Source: an uncultured Clostridia bacterium
Lineage (GTDB): Bacteria; Bacillota; Clostridia; Oscillospirales; Ruminococcaceae
Direction of reading: 5' to 3'
DNA: 25,976 nt
Assembly: GCA_945867255.1 (NCBI GenBank)
Contig: CAMBHV010000004.1
Span: forward strand, 1 to 25,976
How positions within the stretch are numbered: position 1 is the stretch's first letter; each line of letters opens with the position of its first letter. Shown here piece by piece: positions 5,905 through 12,921 of this stretch. The notes under the pieces are model-generated. The model saw nothing but the letters and a program-made list of their open reading frames with translations. It did no database searches and was not told where the DNA came from. Position numbers and translations under genes: made by a program.

Positions 5905-8900
5905 ATGTCGGAAAAACACCACTGGGGCAGCCGATTTGCTCTGGCTATGGCCGCCTGTGTGTTAATACAGTTTTTTCTTGCCGGAACGACCACAGGTTAT
6001 GAAACAGACTATCACACCTTCTGGGCCTGGGCACTGCAGGTGGCACAACAGGGCCCTGCCGCCTTTTATGCCCCCGACTATTTTGCCGACTATCCCCCAG
6101 GGGGCATTCTTCTTTTATGGCCCATTGGAAAACTGGCACTGTGGCTGCAACTTAATTATACCGGAAGCTTTGCGCGCTGTATCATAGCAGCTCCGGGAAT
6201 CGCCGCAAATGTCGGAATTGCATTTTTGTGCTACCGACTGGCCGGGCCCAGACATGCGCGCGGGTTTATTACCGGCACCATTGTCGGCGCCTGCCCTGCG
6301 CTTTTTTATGTCGCCGGCGTATGGAAACAGATGGACACCGTATATCTGTTTTTTCTTGCAGCTTGTTTTGTATTCCTTCAAAAAAAGAACATCTGGGCAG
6401 CAGCAATTCTTTGGGGCATTGCGTTAGCTTTGAAACCACAGGCCCTGATTCTTGGGCCCGTACTGGCCATCTGCATTCTGGCGCAGGCATGGTACAGCAC
6501 TCGGCGTGCCGCCGCATTGGGCCATGCCGTCTGCGCCGGCGTGCTGTCGCTTGTGCCTGCCCTCATCTGTGGCATCCCGTTTTTTGGCTTCTCCGGGCTT
6601 GGCTCCGGACTGCTTGAAAAGTATTTTTCCACAGCTCAAAGTTATCCGTATGCCAGTTTAAGTGCCGCAAACTGGTTCACTCTGCTGGGGGCAAATTGGG
6701 CCCCACAGCAGACACGGATGTTTTTTCTCAGTTATTCGCAATGGGGCATCTTGCATATTTTTTTGATTACTGCCGCGCTTGCCGTGCTGGCGTTTTATAG
6801 CGCGCGCCGAGGCAGACTGTGCCCTGTTCTTCTGGCAGCATTTTATGCCGCGGGTATTTTTTGCTTTGCGCACCGCATGCACGAACGATATCTGCTGATG
6901 GCGGTGGTTCTTACTTTTGCAGCGTCGGCCATACGCAGGAACCGTCAGTTGCTCTCTATTGGCATCACCTTAGGGTTAGCGGCATGGCTAAATATGCTAT
7001 TGGTGATAAACGCCAGCACTTCACAGGATATGTTCCTTGTGGAAGGCGCCCCCGCTTTCGCCCTGCGTGCCATTTCTTTTGCAGTGCTGATTTGTGTGGG
7101 TTGCCTGTTTGCCGTAACATTTCGCCTTTGCGTGCGCGGCGCGCATGATGCACCTCTGCAATGTACAGCTCCCTTTGGAGCCGTTCCCGCAGTTAGCTTG
7201 CGAATTTTCCTGGCACGCCGCGCATCTCGCATGCAGGCAGAAAGCTTGCCAAAGCCGCCTCTCCCCTTTGGAAAACGAGAATTTGTGCTTCTTGTCGCAG
7301 GCACACTGGCCGTGGGCATATTTTCTTTCGCCCGCCTTGGCAACTTGAAAGCTCCGCAAACATTTTTTCAAACGCAGGAATCCGTATCCTTCGAGGTGGC
7401 CATCCAGGGCGAAGCGCAAAGCCTTTTGATCTACCCTGGTATTACACAAGGTGGTTCACTATGCGTACATGACGAACAAGGGCAGGAAGTGCTTAACGTG
7501 CAACTTCAGCCCGGCGGTTGCTTTACTTGGACGCGCGGATCTCTTTCCGGGCAGGGGCTTTTCACCGTAACTCTGCAAGATGCACAGGTGTTTGAACTGG
7601 CCTTTGTGGATGCAAACGGGAGTGTACTCCCTGCAACCTGTAAGGACGCCCCCGCTTTGTTTGATGAACAGGATATGGTTCCATATCGGCCGGGATACGA
7701 AAACTCCATGTATTTTGACGAGATCTATCACGCGCGCTCTGCTTACGAAACACTCCAGGGATTGCCCATTTACGAGACTACACACCCTCCACTTGGGAAG
7801 GATATTATGGCGCTTGGCATTATGCTATTCGGGATGACTCCGTTTGGCTGGCGCTGCATGGGAACCCTGTTCGGTGTGCTTCTGATACCGGAAATGTATC
7901 TTCTTGTGCGCACATTATGTCGAAGCAGACGCGCCGGCGCGCTGGCCGCCATACTGTGGAGTTTTGATTTCATGCGATTTGCCCAAAGCCGCATTGGCAC
8001 TATCGATACTTATGCGGTATTTTTTATCCTGGCTTCTGCGCTGGGAATGATTGCCTTCTGCCGGGAATTGACTCGGGCCGGTTTTACGCGCCGTGCCGTG
8101 TTGTGCCTTGCAGGTTCCGGTGCCGCATTCGGCTGCGGTGCCGCCGTAAAATGGACAGGGTTGTTTGCCGGAGCCGGGTTAGCCGTTCTGTACTTCTGGG
8201 CCCTTGCTAAAAAAACGCAAACGTTGCAACATAGCACGGATGCCCCTCATGCCATTCGCACTTTATGGGTGCGGGCCCTCGTTTCCGGTGTTGTATGGTT
8301 CGTGCTGTTACCGCTGGCCATCTATCTTGCAAGTTATTTGCCCCTTGGGTTTGGAAGCTCCCAATACGGTCTGAAGGAATGGTGGGCTGCGCAGCAAAGC
8401 ATGTATGCTTATCACTCTACGCTCACCGCTTCTCACCCCTTTGAAAGTAGCTGGTTTTCCTGGCCGTTTGATGCGCGCCCCGTGTGGTATTATATGGGCG
8501 GGGAATTGCCGCAAGGCACAGCTGCCAGCATCGCTTCGTTTGGCAACCCGCTGATATTCTGGGGTGGAACTCTGGCGCTGATAGCCCTGTTTGTTCAGCA
8601 GGTGCGCGGCAGCGGCACGCGCGCCGCGCGCGCTGTTTTGGTTTTGTGGGCCGCGCAGATCGTTCCATGGATCCCTGTCAGCCGCTGTACATTTATTTAC
8701 CACTATTTTGCAGGTGCTGCTTTTGGCGTGGCCGCCATGGCTATCGTATGGCAGCAATGGCATATCCACTCGCCTATCCGCGCGAAGCGCGTGGCTTGGG
8801 GCTTCGCAATCTGCGCCGGGGTGTTGCTTCTCATGTTTTACCCCGCCCTCAGCGGCTTACCCGTGCCCACCTGGTATGCAAAATGCTTGCTGTGGTTCCC

Positions 8901-8925
8901 GCAATGGCAATTTTATTCTTTGTGA
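5905..8925 (+). CDS. Putative double glycosyltransferase: GT-C (GT87-like) half fused to a PMT/GT39 half
   Basis: The 1006-residue product starts at the ATG at 5905, preceded by GGAGG; an in-frame ATG at 5806 lacks a ribosome site. The N-terminal half is a polytopic GT-C-like domain. Its first membrane segment (about 11-27) is followed by an acidic loop motif with D35 (TDYHTFWAW) and a DYPPGG motif near residue 66. A short membrane segment (about 460-475) leads to a beta-rich, probably extracytoplasmic domain (about 480-592). The C-terminal half resembles dolichyl-phosphate-mannose-protein mannosyltransferases (GT39): D605-E606 in FDEIYHARSAYE, H627 in THPPLGK, the GMTPFGWR loop, and further membrane segments. 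GT-C enzymes take sugars from polyprenyl-phosphate donors and glycosylate substrates on the outer face of the membrane. Donor and acceptor are unknown here. The gene is probably monocistronic; the XRE gene begins 166 bp later. Confidence 0.85.
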   Translation: MSEKHHWGSRFALAMAACVLIQFFLAGTTTGYETDYHTFWAWALQVAQQGPAAFYAPDYFADYPPGGILLLWPIGKLALWLQLNYTGSFARCIIAAPGIAANVGIAFLCYRLAGPRHARGFITGTIVGACPALFYVAGVWKQMDTVYLFFLAACFVFLQKKNIWAAAILWGIALALKPQALILGPVLAICILAQAWYSTRRAAALGHAVCAGVLSLVPALICGIPFFGFSGLGSGLLEKYFSTAQSYPYASLSAANWFTLLGANWAPQQTRMFFLSYSQWGILHIFLITAALAVLAFYSARRGRLCPVLLAAFYAAGIFCFAHRMHERYLLMAVVLTFAASAIRRNRQLLSIGITLGLAAWLNMLLVINASTSQDMFLVEGAPAFALRAISFAVLICVGCLFAVTFRLCVRGAHDAPLQCTAPFGAVPAVSLRIFLARRASRMQAESLPKPPLPFGKREFVLLVAGTLAVGIFSFARLGNLKAPQTFFQTQESVSFEVAIQGEAQSLLIYPGITQGGSLCVHDEQGQEVLNVQLQPGGCFTWTRGSLSGQGLFTVTLQDAQVFELAFVDANGSVLPATCKDAPALFDEQDMVPYRPGYENSMYFDEIYHARSAYETLQGLPIYETTHPPLGKDIMALGIMLFGMTPFGWRCMGTLFGVLLIPEMYLLVRTLCRSRRAGALAAILWSFDFMRFAQSRIGTIDTYAVFFILASALGMIAFCRELTRAGFTRRAVLCLAGSGAAFGCGAAVKWTGLFAGAGLAVLYFWALAKKTQTLQHSTDAPHAIRTLWVRALVSGVVWFVLLPLAIYLASYLPLGFGSSQYGLKEWWAAQQSMYAYHSTLTASHPFESSWFSWPFDARPVWYYMGGELPQGTAASIASFGNPLIFWGGTLALIALFVQQVRGSGTRAARAVLVLWAAQIVPWIPVSRCTFIYHYFAGAAFGVAAMAIVWQQWHIHSPIRAKRVAWGFAICAGVLLLMFYPALSGLPVPTWYAKCLLWFPQWQFYSL

Positions 8926-8951
8926 TATCCCGCACCACATTTCCGCCATAT

Positions 8952-8998
8952 GCAACCCCAGGTTGCGTAATTTCCAACTTTACTTTCTGGCACGCAAC
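8952..8998 (+). promoter_or_regulatory. Overlapping inverted repeats between the GT-C gene and the XRE gene
   Basis: GCAACC (8952-8957) can pair with GGTTGC (8961-8966). GTTGCGT (8962-8968), overlapping that second arm, can pair instead with ACGCAAC (8992-8998). The pairings are mutually exclusive in RNA. As DNA, the GTTGCGT/ACGCAAC arms are about three helical turns apart and could be regulator half-sites. There is no U-run, so this is not a terminator. Confidence 0.45.
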
Positions 8999-9091
8999 TA
9001 TGTGTAAGTGTATGCTGAAATGCAGAGCGCAGCCGGCCGTCAAAAGCCTTTTGCCGCGTACAAATCCAATTCGGATCGGGGGAAGTTGAGT

Positions 9092-9691
9092 ATGGAACCA
9101 AATACGACACTAGGTGCACGTATTCAGGCATGTCGCCGTCGCGCAGGCCTTTCGCAGGAACAACTTGCGGAGCGCCTGTGCGTTTCGCGGCAGGCGGTTT
9201 CCAAATGGGAATTGGATGAAAGCATTCCCGAGCTGGACAAAGCACTGGCACTGTGCGAAGTATTTAAAATGACGGCAGATGAACTTCTTCGCGGGCAAAC
9301 GGTAGAGCCAAAGCCTGTTCAGCCCCCATTACGGCGAGCAGCCCCTGCATGCGGGCTGGCACTTGTGGTACTGGGTTTGGTCTATATCCTGGCCGCCTGG
9401 TATGAGTATCAGCGAACCACCGATATCGCTCTGGGCATGGCTCTGCAGGCATTGGGGCTTATCATACAACACAGCGCAGGTGTGTTTGATAAAGCAAGCG
9501 GCTTACGTAAGTTGTGGCGCGCCGATTTCGCGCTTTGCTTCTTTGTACCCGCCAATCTGATCGTCAGCGTGCTGCTGCGCGGCTATCCACGGCCGTATTC
9601 ATCATTTGGGGTTCTAACGATTGGTGGATTTTGTGTCATTTACGGGTTTGCCAATCTGTGGTTCTGGCATTTCACAAAAAAGCACCGCTAA
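9092..9691 (+). CDS. XRE-family regulator with C-terminal membrane segments
   Basis: The 199-residue product starts at the ATG at 9092, which has GGGGGAAG upstream; an earlier in-frame ATG at 9008 has no such site. Residues about 6-62 form a Cro/CI-type helix-turn-helix (LGARIQACRRRAGLSQEQLAERLCVSRQAVSKWE in family terms; key elements LSQEQLA and VSRQAVSKWE). After a Pro-rich linker come four hydrophobic stretches between about 85 and 195 (GLALVVLGLVYILAAW; a second segment; FALCFFVPANLIVSVLL; GVLTIGGFCVIYGFANLWF), consistent with a membrane-tethered DNA-binding protein. Such HTH-plus-membrane proteins are common in Clostridia, often without a known signal. Targets are unknown; the inverted repeats upstream could be autoregulatory. 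A strong terminator follows. Confidence 0.88.
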   Translation: MEPNTTLGARIQACRRRAGLSQEQLAERLCVSRQAVSKWELDESIPELDKALALCEVFKMTADELLRGQTVEPKPVQPPLRRAAPACGLALVVLGLVYILAAWYEYQRTTDIALGMALQALGLIIQHSAGVFDKASGLRKLWRADFALCFFVPANLIVSVLLRGYPRPYSSFGVLTIGGFCVIYGFANLWFWHFTKKHR

Positions 9692-9730
9692 ATCTTTATC
9701 CACCTTCTGTGCAACTACCTTTAAAAAGGG

Positions 9731-9764
9731 AAGCCGGGGCTTCTTGTTAGAAGCCCCGGCTTTT
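9731..9764. terminator. Terminator of the XRE gene, possibly bidirectional
   Basis: A 13-bp perfect stem (AAGCCGGGGCTTC against GAAGCCCCGGCTT) with a 6-nt loop ends in a T-run on the plus strand. It lies between convergent genes. On the minus strand the tail is CCC then TTTTT, so termination of the opposing gene (stop at 9786) is plausible but weaker. Confidence 0.9.
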
Positions 9765-9785
9765 AACATGTCCGCAATGAACATA

Positions 9786-10271
9786 TCAACGTGATACCAG
9801 TTCCTTAGCCTGTTTGGCCGTCAGATGTTGTACATCGATTGCCACGATGCATGACGCCTGACACCCCTCTATCTCTCGCACTTTATTCTCCTCCGGTTCG
9901 GAAGGAGAATATTTTTCAACCAGCGCTCGCAAGGCAGCCAAATGTTCCTGCCTGTCTTCTACTACATGTGCGGTGCCAAATGCAACCACACTTACAAAAT
10001 ATGTAGTAAATTCGGCACTGACGATGTCCGATTTTTCCACAACTGTATAGCACACATGTGGCTGTGCGCGCAGAGCGTCCAGTTTATGGCCCGCTTTGGC
10101 GCAATGGAAATAGATGCGTCCGTCCATACACACATGGTTCAGCGGAACAGCATACGGCCACCCCTCATCGCCCTGTACAGCCAGAACACCAAAACTGCCG
10201 CGTTGAAGAATATCCCATGCCTCAGCGTCAGTCATCTGCTGATTTTTCCTTCTCATCGGTCTGAATTCCAT
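9786..10271 (-). CDS. Pyridoxamine 5'-phosphate oxidase-like flavin-binding protein, Nim family
   Basis: The 161-residue product fits the split-barrel FMN-binding proteins annotated as 5-nitroimidazole resistance (NimA-like) or pyridoxamine-phosphate-oxidase-related. Recognisable parts are a short basic N-terminus with MTDAEAWDIL, the strand pattern GSFGVLAVQGDEGWPYAVPLNHV, and the conserved IYFHCAKAGHKLDALRA segment, whose His/Lys residues lie near the flavin in the family. It is cytoplasmic and probably binds FMN and reduces an unknown small molecule. Drug resistance cannot be inferred from family membership. GGGGGAG lies just before the ATG. It is transcribed alone, between the sufB terminator and the convergent XRE terminator. 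Confidence 0.87.
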   Translation of the reverse strand: MEFRPMRRKNQQMTDAEAWDILQRGSFGVLAVQGDEGWPYAVPLNHVCMDGRIYFHCAKAGHKLDALRAQPHVCYTVVEKSDIVSAEFTTYFVSVVAFGTAHVVEDRQEHLAALRALVEKYSPSEPEENKVREIEGCQASCIVAIDVQHLTAKQAKELVSR

Positions 10272-10353
10272 ATTTCTCCCCCTCTTTTGCTTGCAGGTTT
10301 GTCTTTCGGCTATTATGATTGTATCATACTACATCACAGGCCCGCAATAAAGC

Positions 10354-10396
10354 AAAACCCGCTGTCCGGCATTTTAGCTCTGGACGAGCGGGTTTT
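10354..10396 (-). terminator. Terminator of the sufCB operon
   Basis: On the minus strand, AAAAACCCGCT and GTCC pair with GGAC and AGCGGGTTTT through a stem with one bulged base and a loop of about 14 nt. It ends in a T-rich tail. It lies just downstream of the sufB stop at 10402. Confidence 0.8.
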
Positions 10397-10401
10397 TGTT
10401 A

Positions 10402-11319
10402 TCATTTCAAAAATCCTGCGATGATTTTTTCTTCCGCCTGTTCTTCTGTAAGGCCCAACGTGCGCAACTTCATCAGCTGTTCGCCAGCAATTTTGCCAAT
10501 GGCCGCCTCATGGATCAGCGATGCATCTAAGTTAGCCGCCTCCAATGCCGGTGTTGCCACCACCGTAGCGTGATCTGCCAGAATGGCATCACACTCAGAG
10601 TGGCCTGTGCAGCGCGCCGTTCCCACAATGCGAGAGGTGAATTCCTGATGGCTACGCCCCTTTGCCACAGAGCGGGACACCAGATCCGCCCCGGAGTCTT
10701 CCCCCTCCAGATATACAGTAAAATCTGTTTTAGCCGCCTCCACACCAGTGGTCATAATACGTTCACGCACCAGCAATTTCGCACGGGCTGCAAGTTTCGC
10801 GCTGGTTCTGCGATATGTGGTGTCTACACCTGAAATCTGCACTGTGTCCATGGTGAGGCTGGAATCCTCAGCCAAAAACGCTTCTGTTACAGGGTCGATA
10901 TGGCGATGGCCCGTGCTCTTCCCTGTGCCCACGTGTTTTTCCTCATACACGACCTTGGCGCCCTTCTCCAAAAAGAAACGATGGATACCATTGTGCCGTG
11001 CCTCTTCCTCACCATCTGCATGGATACCGCAGCCAGCTACCACCACAACGTCCGCGCCTTCGCCGATGTAAAAATCATTGTACACAAGGTCATCCACACC
11101 GCTGTGTGTCACACAGGCGGGAATATATACCTTTTCGCCTTTGGTGCCAGGGGCCACACGGATATCGATGCCGGGTTTATCCTGCTTGGATTCAATTTTA
11201 ATGTTTTCCGTACTGCGCCGCCCGGCACAGCCGCCATCCTCTCGAATATTATAGGCGCCGGTAAAATTGCCTTTGAAATCTGCTACCATCCGCAGCAGCT
11301 CATCTGTTACCTTGTTCAT
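10402..11319 (-). CDS. sufB: SufB/SufD-family iron-sulfur cluster scaffold protein (SmsB-like)
   Basis: The 305-residue product starts at the ATG at 11319, whose ATG overlaps the sufC stop (ATGA) and has GGAGG upstream, so translation is coupled. It is shorter than E. coli SufB (about 495 residues): the N-terminal region is reduced and the right-handed beta-helix core plus C-terminal helical part remain. The end reads HSECDAIL, then LIHEAAIGKI, then QLMKLRTLGL, which aligns with the SufB C-terminus; H270-E271 match the conserved HE pair. At the position of E. coli SufB Cys405 there appears to be Thr252, while Cys237 and Cys243 lie nearby. SufB-type proteins bind the SufC ATPase and build Fe-S clusters. 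No SufD, SufS or SufU is present here, resembling the minimal SufBC (SMS) systems of archaea and anaerobic bacteria. Confidence 0.9.
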   Translation of the reverse strand: MNKVTDELLRMVADFKGNFTGAYNIREDGGCAGRRSTENIKIESKQDKPGIDIRVAPGTKGEKVYIPACVTHSGVDDLVYNDFYIGEGADVVVVAGCGIHADGEEEARHNGIHRFFLEKGAKVVYEEKHVGTGKSTGHRHIDPVTEAFLAEDSSLTMDTVQISGVDTTYRRTSAKLAARAKLLVRERIMTTGVEAAKTDFTVYLEGEDSGADLVSRSVAKGRSHQEFTSRIVGTARCTGHSECDAILADHATVVATPALEAANLDASLIHEAAIGKIAGEQLMKLRTLGLTEEQAEEKIIAGFLK

Positions 11320-12047
11320 GCGTGGCGCACCTCCTTCCCAAGCGGGCACATACATCCCATGGTATCGCCCTGCAAAAGATGGGGCAGCACCTCTTCGCGC
11401 GGGCCCGCTTCACGCACCACGCCATCTGCAATCACCACGATCTCATCCGCAATGGAGAGAATACGCTCCTGGTGCGAAATGATCAACAATGTGCCGTGGT
11501 GGCTTTTCTGCAGTTCCTGAAAAGTTTCCACCAGTTTGGAAAAACTCCACAAATCGATGCCTGCCTCCGGCTCATCAAAAATGGAAAGTTTTGCTTCACG
11601 GGCCAGCACCGTTGCAATCTCAATACGTTTTGCTTCACCACCGGAAAGGCTTGCGTCCACTTCACGGTCGATATATTCACTGGCGCAAAGGCCAACTTTT
11701 CCCACCAGCGCACAAACCTCGCATTCCTGCAAAGGTTTACCTGCAGCCATTTCCAAAAGGTCGCGCACGGTAAGCCCTTTAAAACGCACCGGTTGCTGAA
11801 AGGCATAGGCAATCCCCTTCTGTGCGCGCTGCGTAATATCCAGGCTTGTAATATCTTCCCCTTCAAACAGGATGCGCCCGGCTGTTGGCGTTTCCAGGCC
11901 GGCCACCAGTTTGGCCAAAGATGTTTTTCCGCCACCGTTCGGGCCTGTAACCACTACAAGTTTTCCCGCCGGCACACGCACGTCCACGCCTTTCAAAATG
12001 CTTTCTCCCCCCGGCAGCCGCCAGGCAAGATGTTCCAGCTGTAACAT
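11316..12047 (-). CDS. sufC: SufC-family ATPase of Fe-S cluster assembly (SmsC-like)
   Basis: The 243-residue product starts at the ATG at 12047, which has AAGGAGG upstream; the frame extends further 5' but without a better ribosome site. It is an ABC-type ATPase without membrane domains: Walker A GPNGGGKTS (K41), Q-loop in YAFQQPVRFKGLTV, signature LSGGEAKRIE, Walker B LSIFDEPEAGID, and the H-loop in LLIISHQERIL. The signature and the DEPEAGID variant are typical of SufC relatives in anaerobes and archaea. SufC hydrolyses ATP to change the conformation of the SufB scaffold during cluster assembly in the cytoplasm. The C-terminus contains a MGCMCPLG Cys-x-x-Cys-like cluster that could bind metal, an inference. 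It is the first gene of a two-gene operon whose second gene overlaps by 4 bp. Confidence 0.93.
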   Translation of the reverse strand: MLQLEHLAWRLPGGESILKGVDVRVPAGKLVVVTGPNGGGKTSLAKLVAGLETPTAGRILFEGEDITSLDITQRAQKGIAYAFQQPVRFKGLTVRDLLEMAAGKPLQECEVCALVGKVGLCASEYIDREVDASLSGGEAKRIEIATVLAREAKLSIFDEPEAGIDLWSFSKLVETFQELQKSHHGTLLIISHQERILSIADEIVVIADGVVREAGPREEVLPHLLQGDTMGCMCPLGKEVRHA

Positions 12048-12313
12048 TGCTCCTTCTCCTCCTTCGCCACGGTCAAAGGCCAACCTTGTGCGAAAAATAT
12101 TACCAAGCTGCTTTTCGTAGATACGGAAAAGCAAAATATACCTTTTTGGTGTAGTTTTGGTTCAAAAGAATAGCCACCCCAATCTGGATGGCGCAGGGCC
12201 TACGCGGCCGACATTTACCTGGCCGCAATTTTCCCGCTTTTATCTTATCAGAATATGTCGTATTGTGCAAGCCCCGCGCGCGGAAATTACACATTTTGTG
12301 TATCCCGTACGTA

Positions 12314-12339
12314 GTTTGTTTTCTACAGGGGAAACAAAC
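12314..12339. repeat. Inverted repeat in the sufC/ATPase intergenic region
   Basis: GTTTGTTT (12314-12321) and AAACAAAC (12332-12339) form a perfect 8-bp stem, extended inward by a T-G and a C-G pair. No T-run follows on either strand, so it is more likely an operator or a structured leader than a terminator. It lies about 18 bp upstream of the first ATPase promoter candidate. Confidence 0.6.
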
Positions 12340-12356
12340 CTTCGCTTCCAGATCTG

Positions 12357-12385
12357 TTTACACCGGCGAGATATTTCTATATTAT
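12357..12385 (+). promoter_or_regulatory. Candidate sigma-A promoter, distal, upstream of the ATPase operon
   Basis: TTTACA (12357-12362), a 17-nt spacer and TATTAT (12380-12385) match a housekeeping promoter well. Transcription would start near 12392, giving a leader of about 220 nt that contains the putative ALFK peptide ORF only about 14 nt from the 5' end. Confidence 0.5.
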
Positions 12386-12405
12386 TAATGTAGAATATCC
12401 TCCAT

Positions 12406-12486
12406 ATGCCGATATGGGCCTTGTTCAAAGCCTTGTTCAAAGCCTTATTCAAGAAATACGTAAGGGTTTCAAAAAAACATACGTAA
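12406..12486 (+). CDS. Putative 26-residue cationic amphipathic peptide with three ALFK units
   Basis: ATG at 12406 opens a frame of 26 codons ending at TAA (12484-12486): MPIW, then ALFK three times, then KYVRVSKKHT. The peptide has about seven Lys/Arg and no acidic residue. The 4-residue Ala-Leu-Phe-Lys period is close to a helical turn, so hydrophobic and basic faces could separate, as in membrane-active peptides or toxins. The differences between the third repeat copy and the others (TTG/TTA, AAA/AAG) are synonymous. Against it: no Shine-Dalgarno sequence is seen, the upstream in-frame stop is close, and it may simply be read from a 12-bp tandem repeat. If the promoter at 12357 is real it would be near-leaderless. 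I recognise no family; it could be a leader peptide or nothing. Confidence 0.3.
   Translation: MPIWALFKALFKALFKKYVRVSKKHT
12418..12453 (+). repeat. Three tandem copies of a 12-bp unit
   Basis: Copies at 12418-12429 and 12430-12441 are identical (GCCTTGTTCAAA). The third, 12442-12453, differs at two bases (GCCTTATTCAAG). The unit length is a multiple of three and keeps the plus-strand frame open. Confidence 0.95.
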
Positions 12487-12487
12487 G
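12456..12487. repeat. Direct repeat ATACGTAAG, two copies 23 bp apart
   Basis: ATACGTAAG occurs at 12456-12464 and 12479-12487, start to start 23 bp, about two helical turns. Each contains the palindrome TACGTA. They lie just upstream of the proximal ATPase promoter and could bind a regulator on one face of the DNA. Confidence 0.5.
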
Positions 12488-12510
12488 CCACAGAATTATT
12501 AATCTATGTC

Positions 12511-12539
12511 TTGATTTTTTCATTTATTACTTCTAAAAT
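12511..12539 (+). promoter_or_regulatory. Candidate sigma-A promoter, proximal, of the ATPase operon
   Basis: TTGATT (12511-12516), a 17-nt spacer and TAAAAT (12534-12539) lie about 70 bp before the first ATPase gene at 12610. This is the best-placed promoter for the operon. Confidence 0.55.
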
Positions 12540-12609
12540 AGTGACATGGTTTTCAAAATTTGTGTGGAGGTTATGCGGAAAACTCTGAAAAACAGGTGGT
12601 GAAAGGGCA

Positions 12610-12921
12610 ATGGTAACAGACGAGATCCAAAAGGTGACCGTACTGGAAGAAGAAGTGAAAAAACAGAAAGAAACTGCTGCGGCGCAGAACAAACAGCGCG
12701 TCGCCCAGGCGCAGCGTGCCGCCCGCCTTGCGGTGGAGCAATCGCGCCAGAAGGCAGAGGCAGAGGCCGGGGCCATGATGGCGCAGGCGGAAGCGCAGGC
12801 CCAGGCCTGGACACAGGACGTTCTGAAGCAGGCTCAGCAGGAATGTGAAACACGTAAGGCGCAGATGCGCAGCCGGCTGGATGAAGCGGCTGTTTTTCTT
12901 ATGGAAAAGGTTGTGAGCTGA
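12610..12921 (+). CDS. ntpF: V-type ATPase peripheral-stalk subunit (NtpF/AhaH, subunit G/H type)
   Basis: The 103-residue product is almost entirely helical and rich in Ala, Gln, Glu and Lys (VEQSRQKAEAEAGAMMAQAEAQAQA), as expected for the coiled-coil partner of subunit E in the peripheral stalks that keep the catalytic head from rotating. Its position as first gene before subunit I matches ntpF of Enterococcus hirae. The ribosome site GAAAGGG is close to the ATG. Its stop overlaps the next start (TGATG), implying coupled translation. The call rests on composition and context because this subunit is poorly conserved in sequence. Confidence 0.88.
   Translation: MVTDEIQKVTVLEEEVKKQKETAAAQNKQRVAQAQRAARLAVEQSRQKAEAEAGAMMAQAEAQAQAWTQDVLKQAQQECETRKAQMRSRLDEAAVFLMEKVVS

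Larger units (their letters stand above)
12048..12609. other. 562-bp divergent intergenic region between sufC and the ATPase operon
   Basis: There is no large gene. The stretch holds the sufC leader with an inverted repeat near 12110-12132 (GCTTTTC-CGTA type arms with one bulge), a small palindrome TACACA-ttt-TGTGTA (12288-12302), a hairpin at 12314-12339, two plus-strand promoter candidates, a 12-bp triple repeat that may encode a short peptide, and two copies of ATACGTAAG. The repeat density is unusual against the compact surroundings. Confidence 0.6.

Noticed and set aside
9786..10271. Calling the Nim-like protein a nitroimidazole-resistance gene
   Set aside because: The fold family is broad and includes many FMN-binding proteins without this activity; no insertion sequence or nim-type promoter context is present.
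12288..12302. TACACA-ttt-TGTGTA as a defined regulator site
   Set aside because: It is a short palindrome that could arise by chance in AT-rich DNA; no matching second copy was seen in the window.
12240..12491. Minus-strand 83-codon ORF over the 12-bp repeats (contains NKAL repeats)
   Set aside because: It starts with GTG without a ribosome site and has no known features; its repeat part is only the complement of the ALFK repeat. It remains a weaker alternative to the plus-strand peptide.
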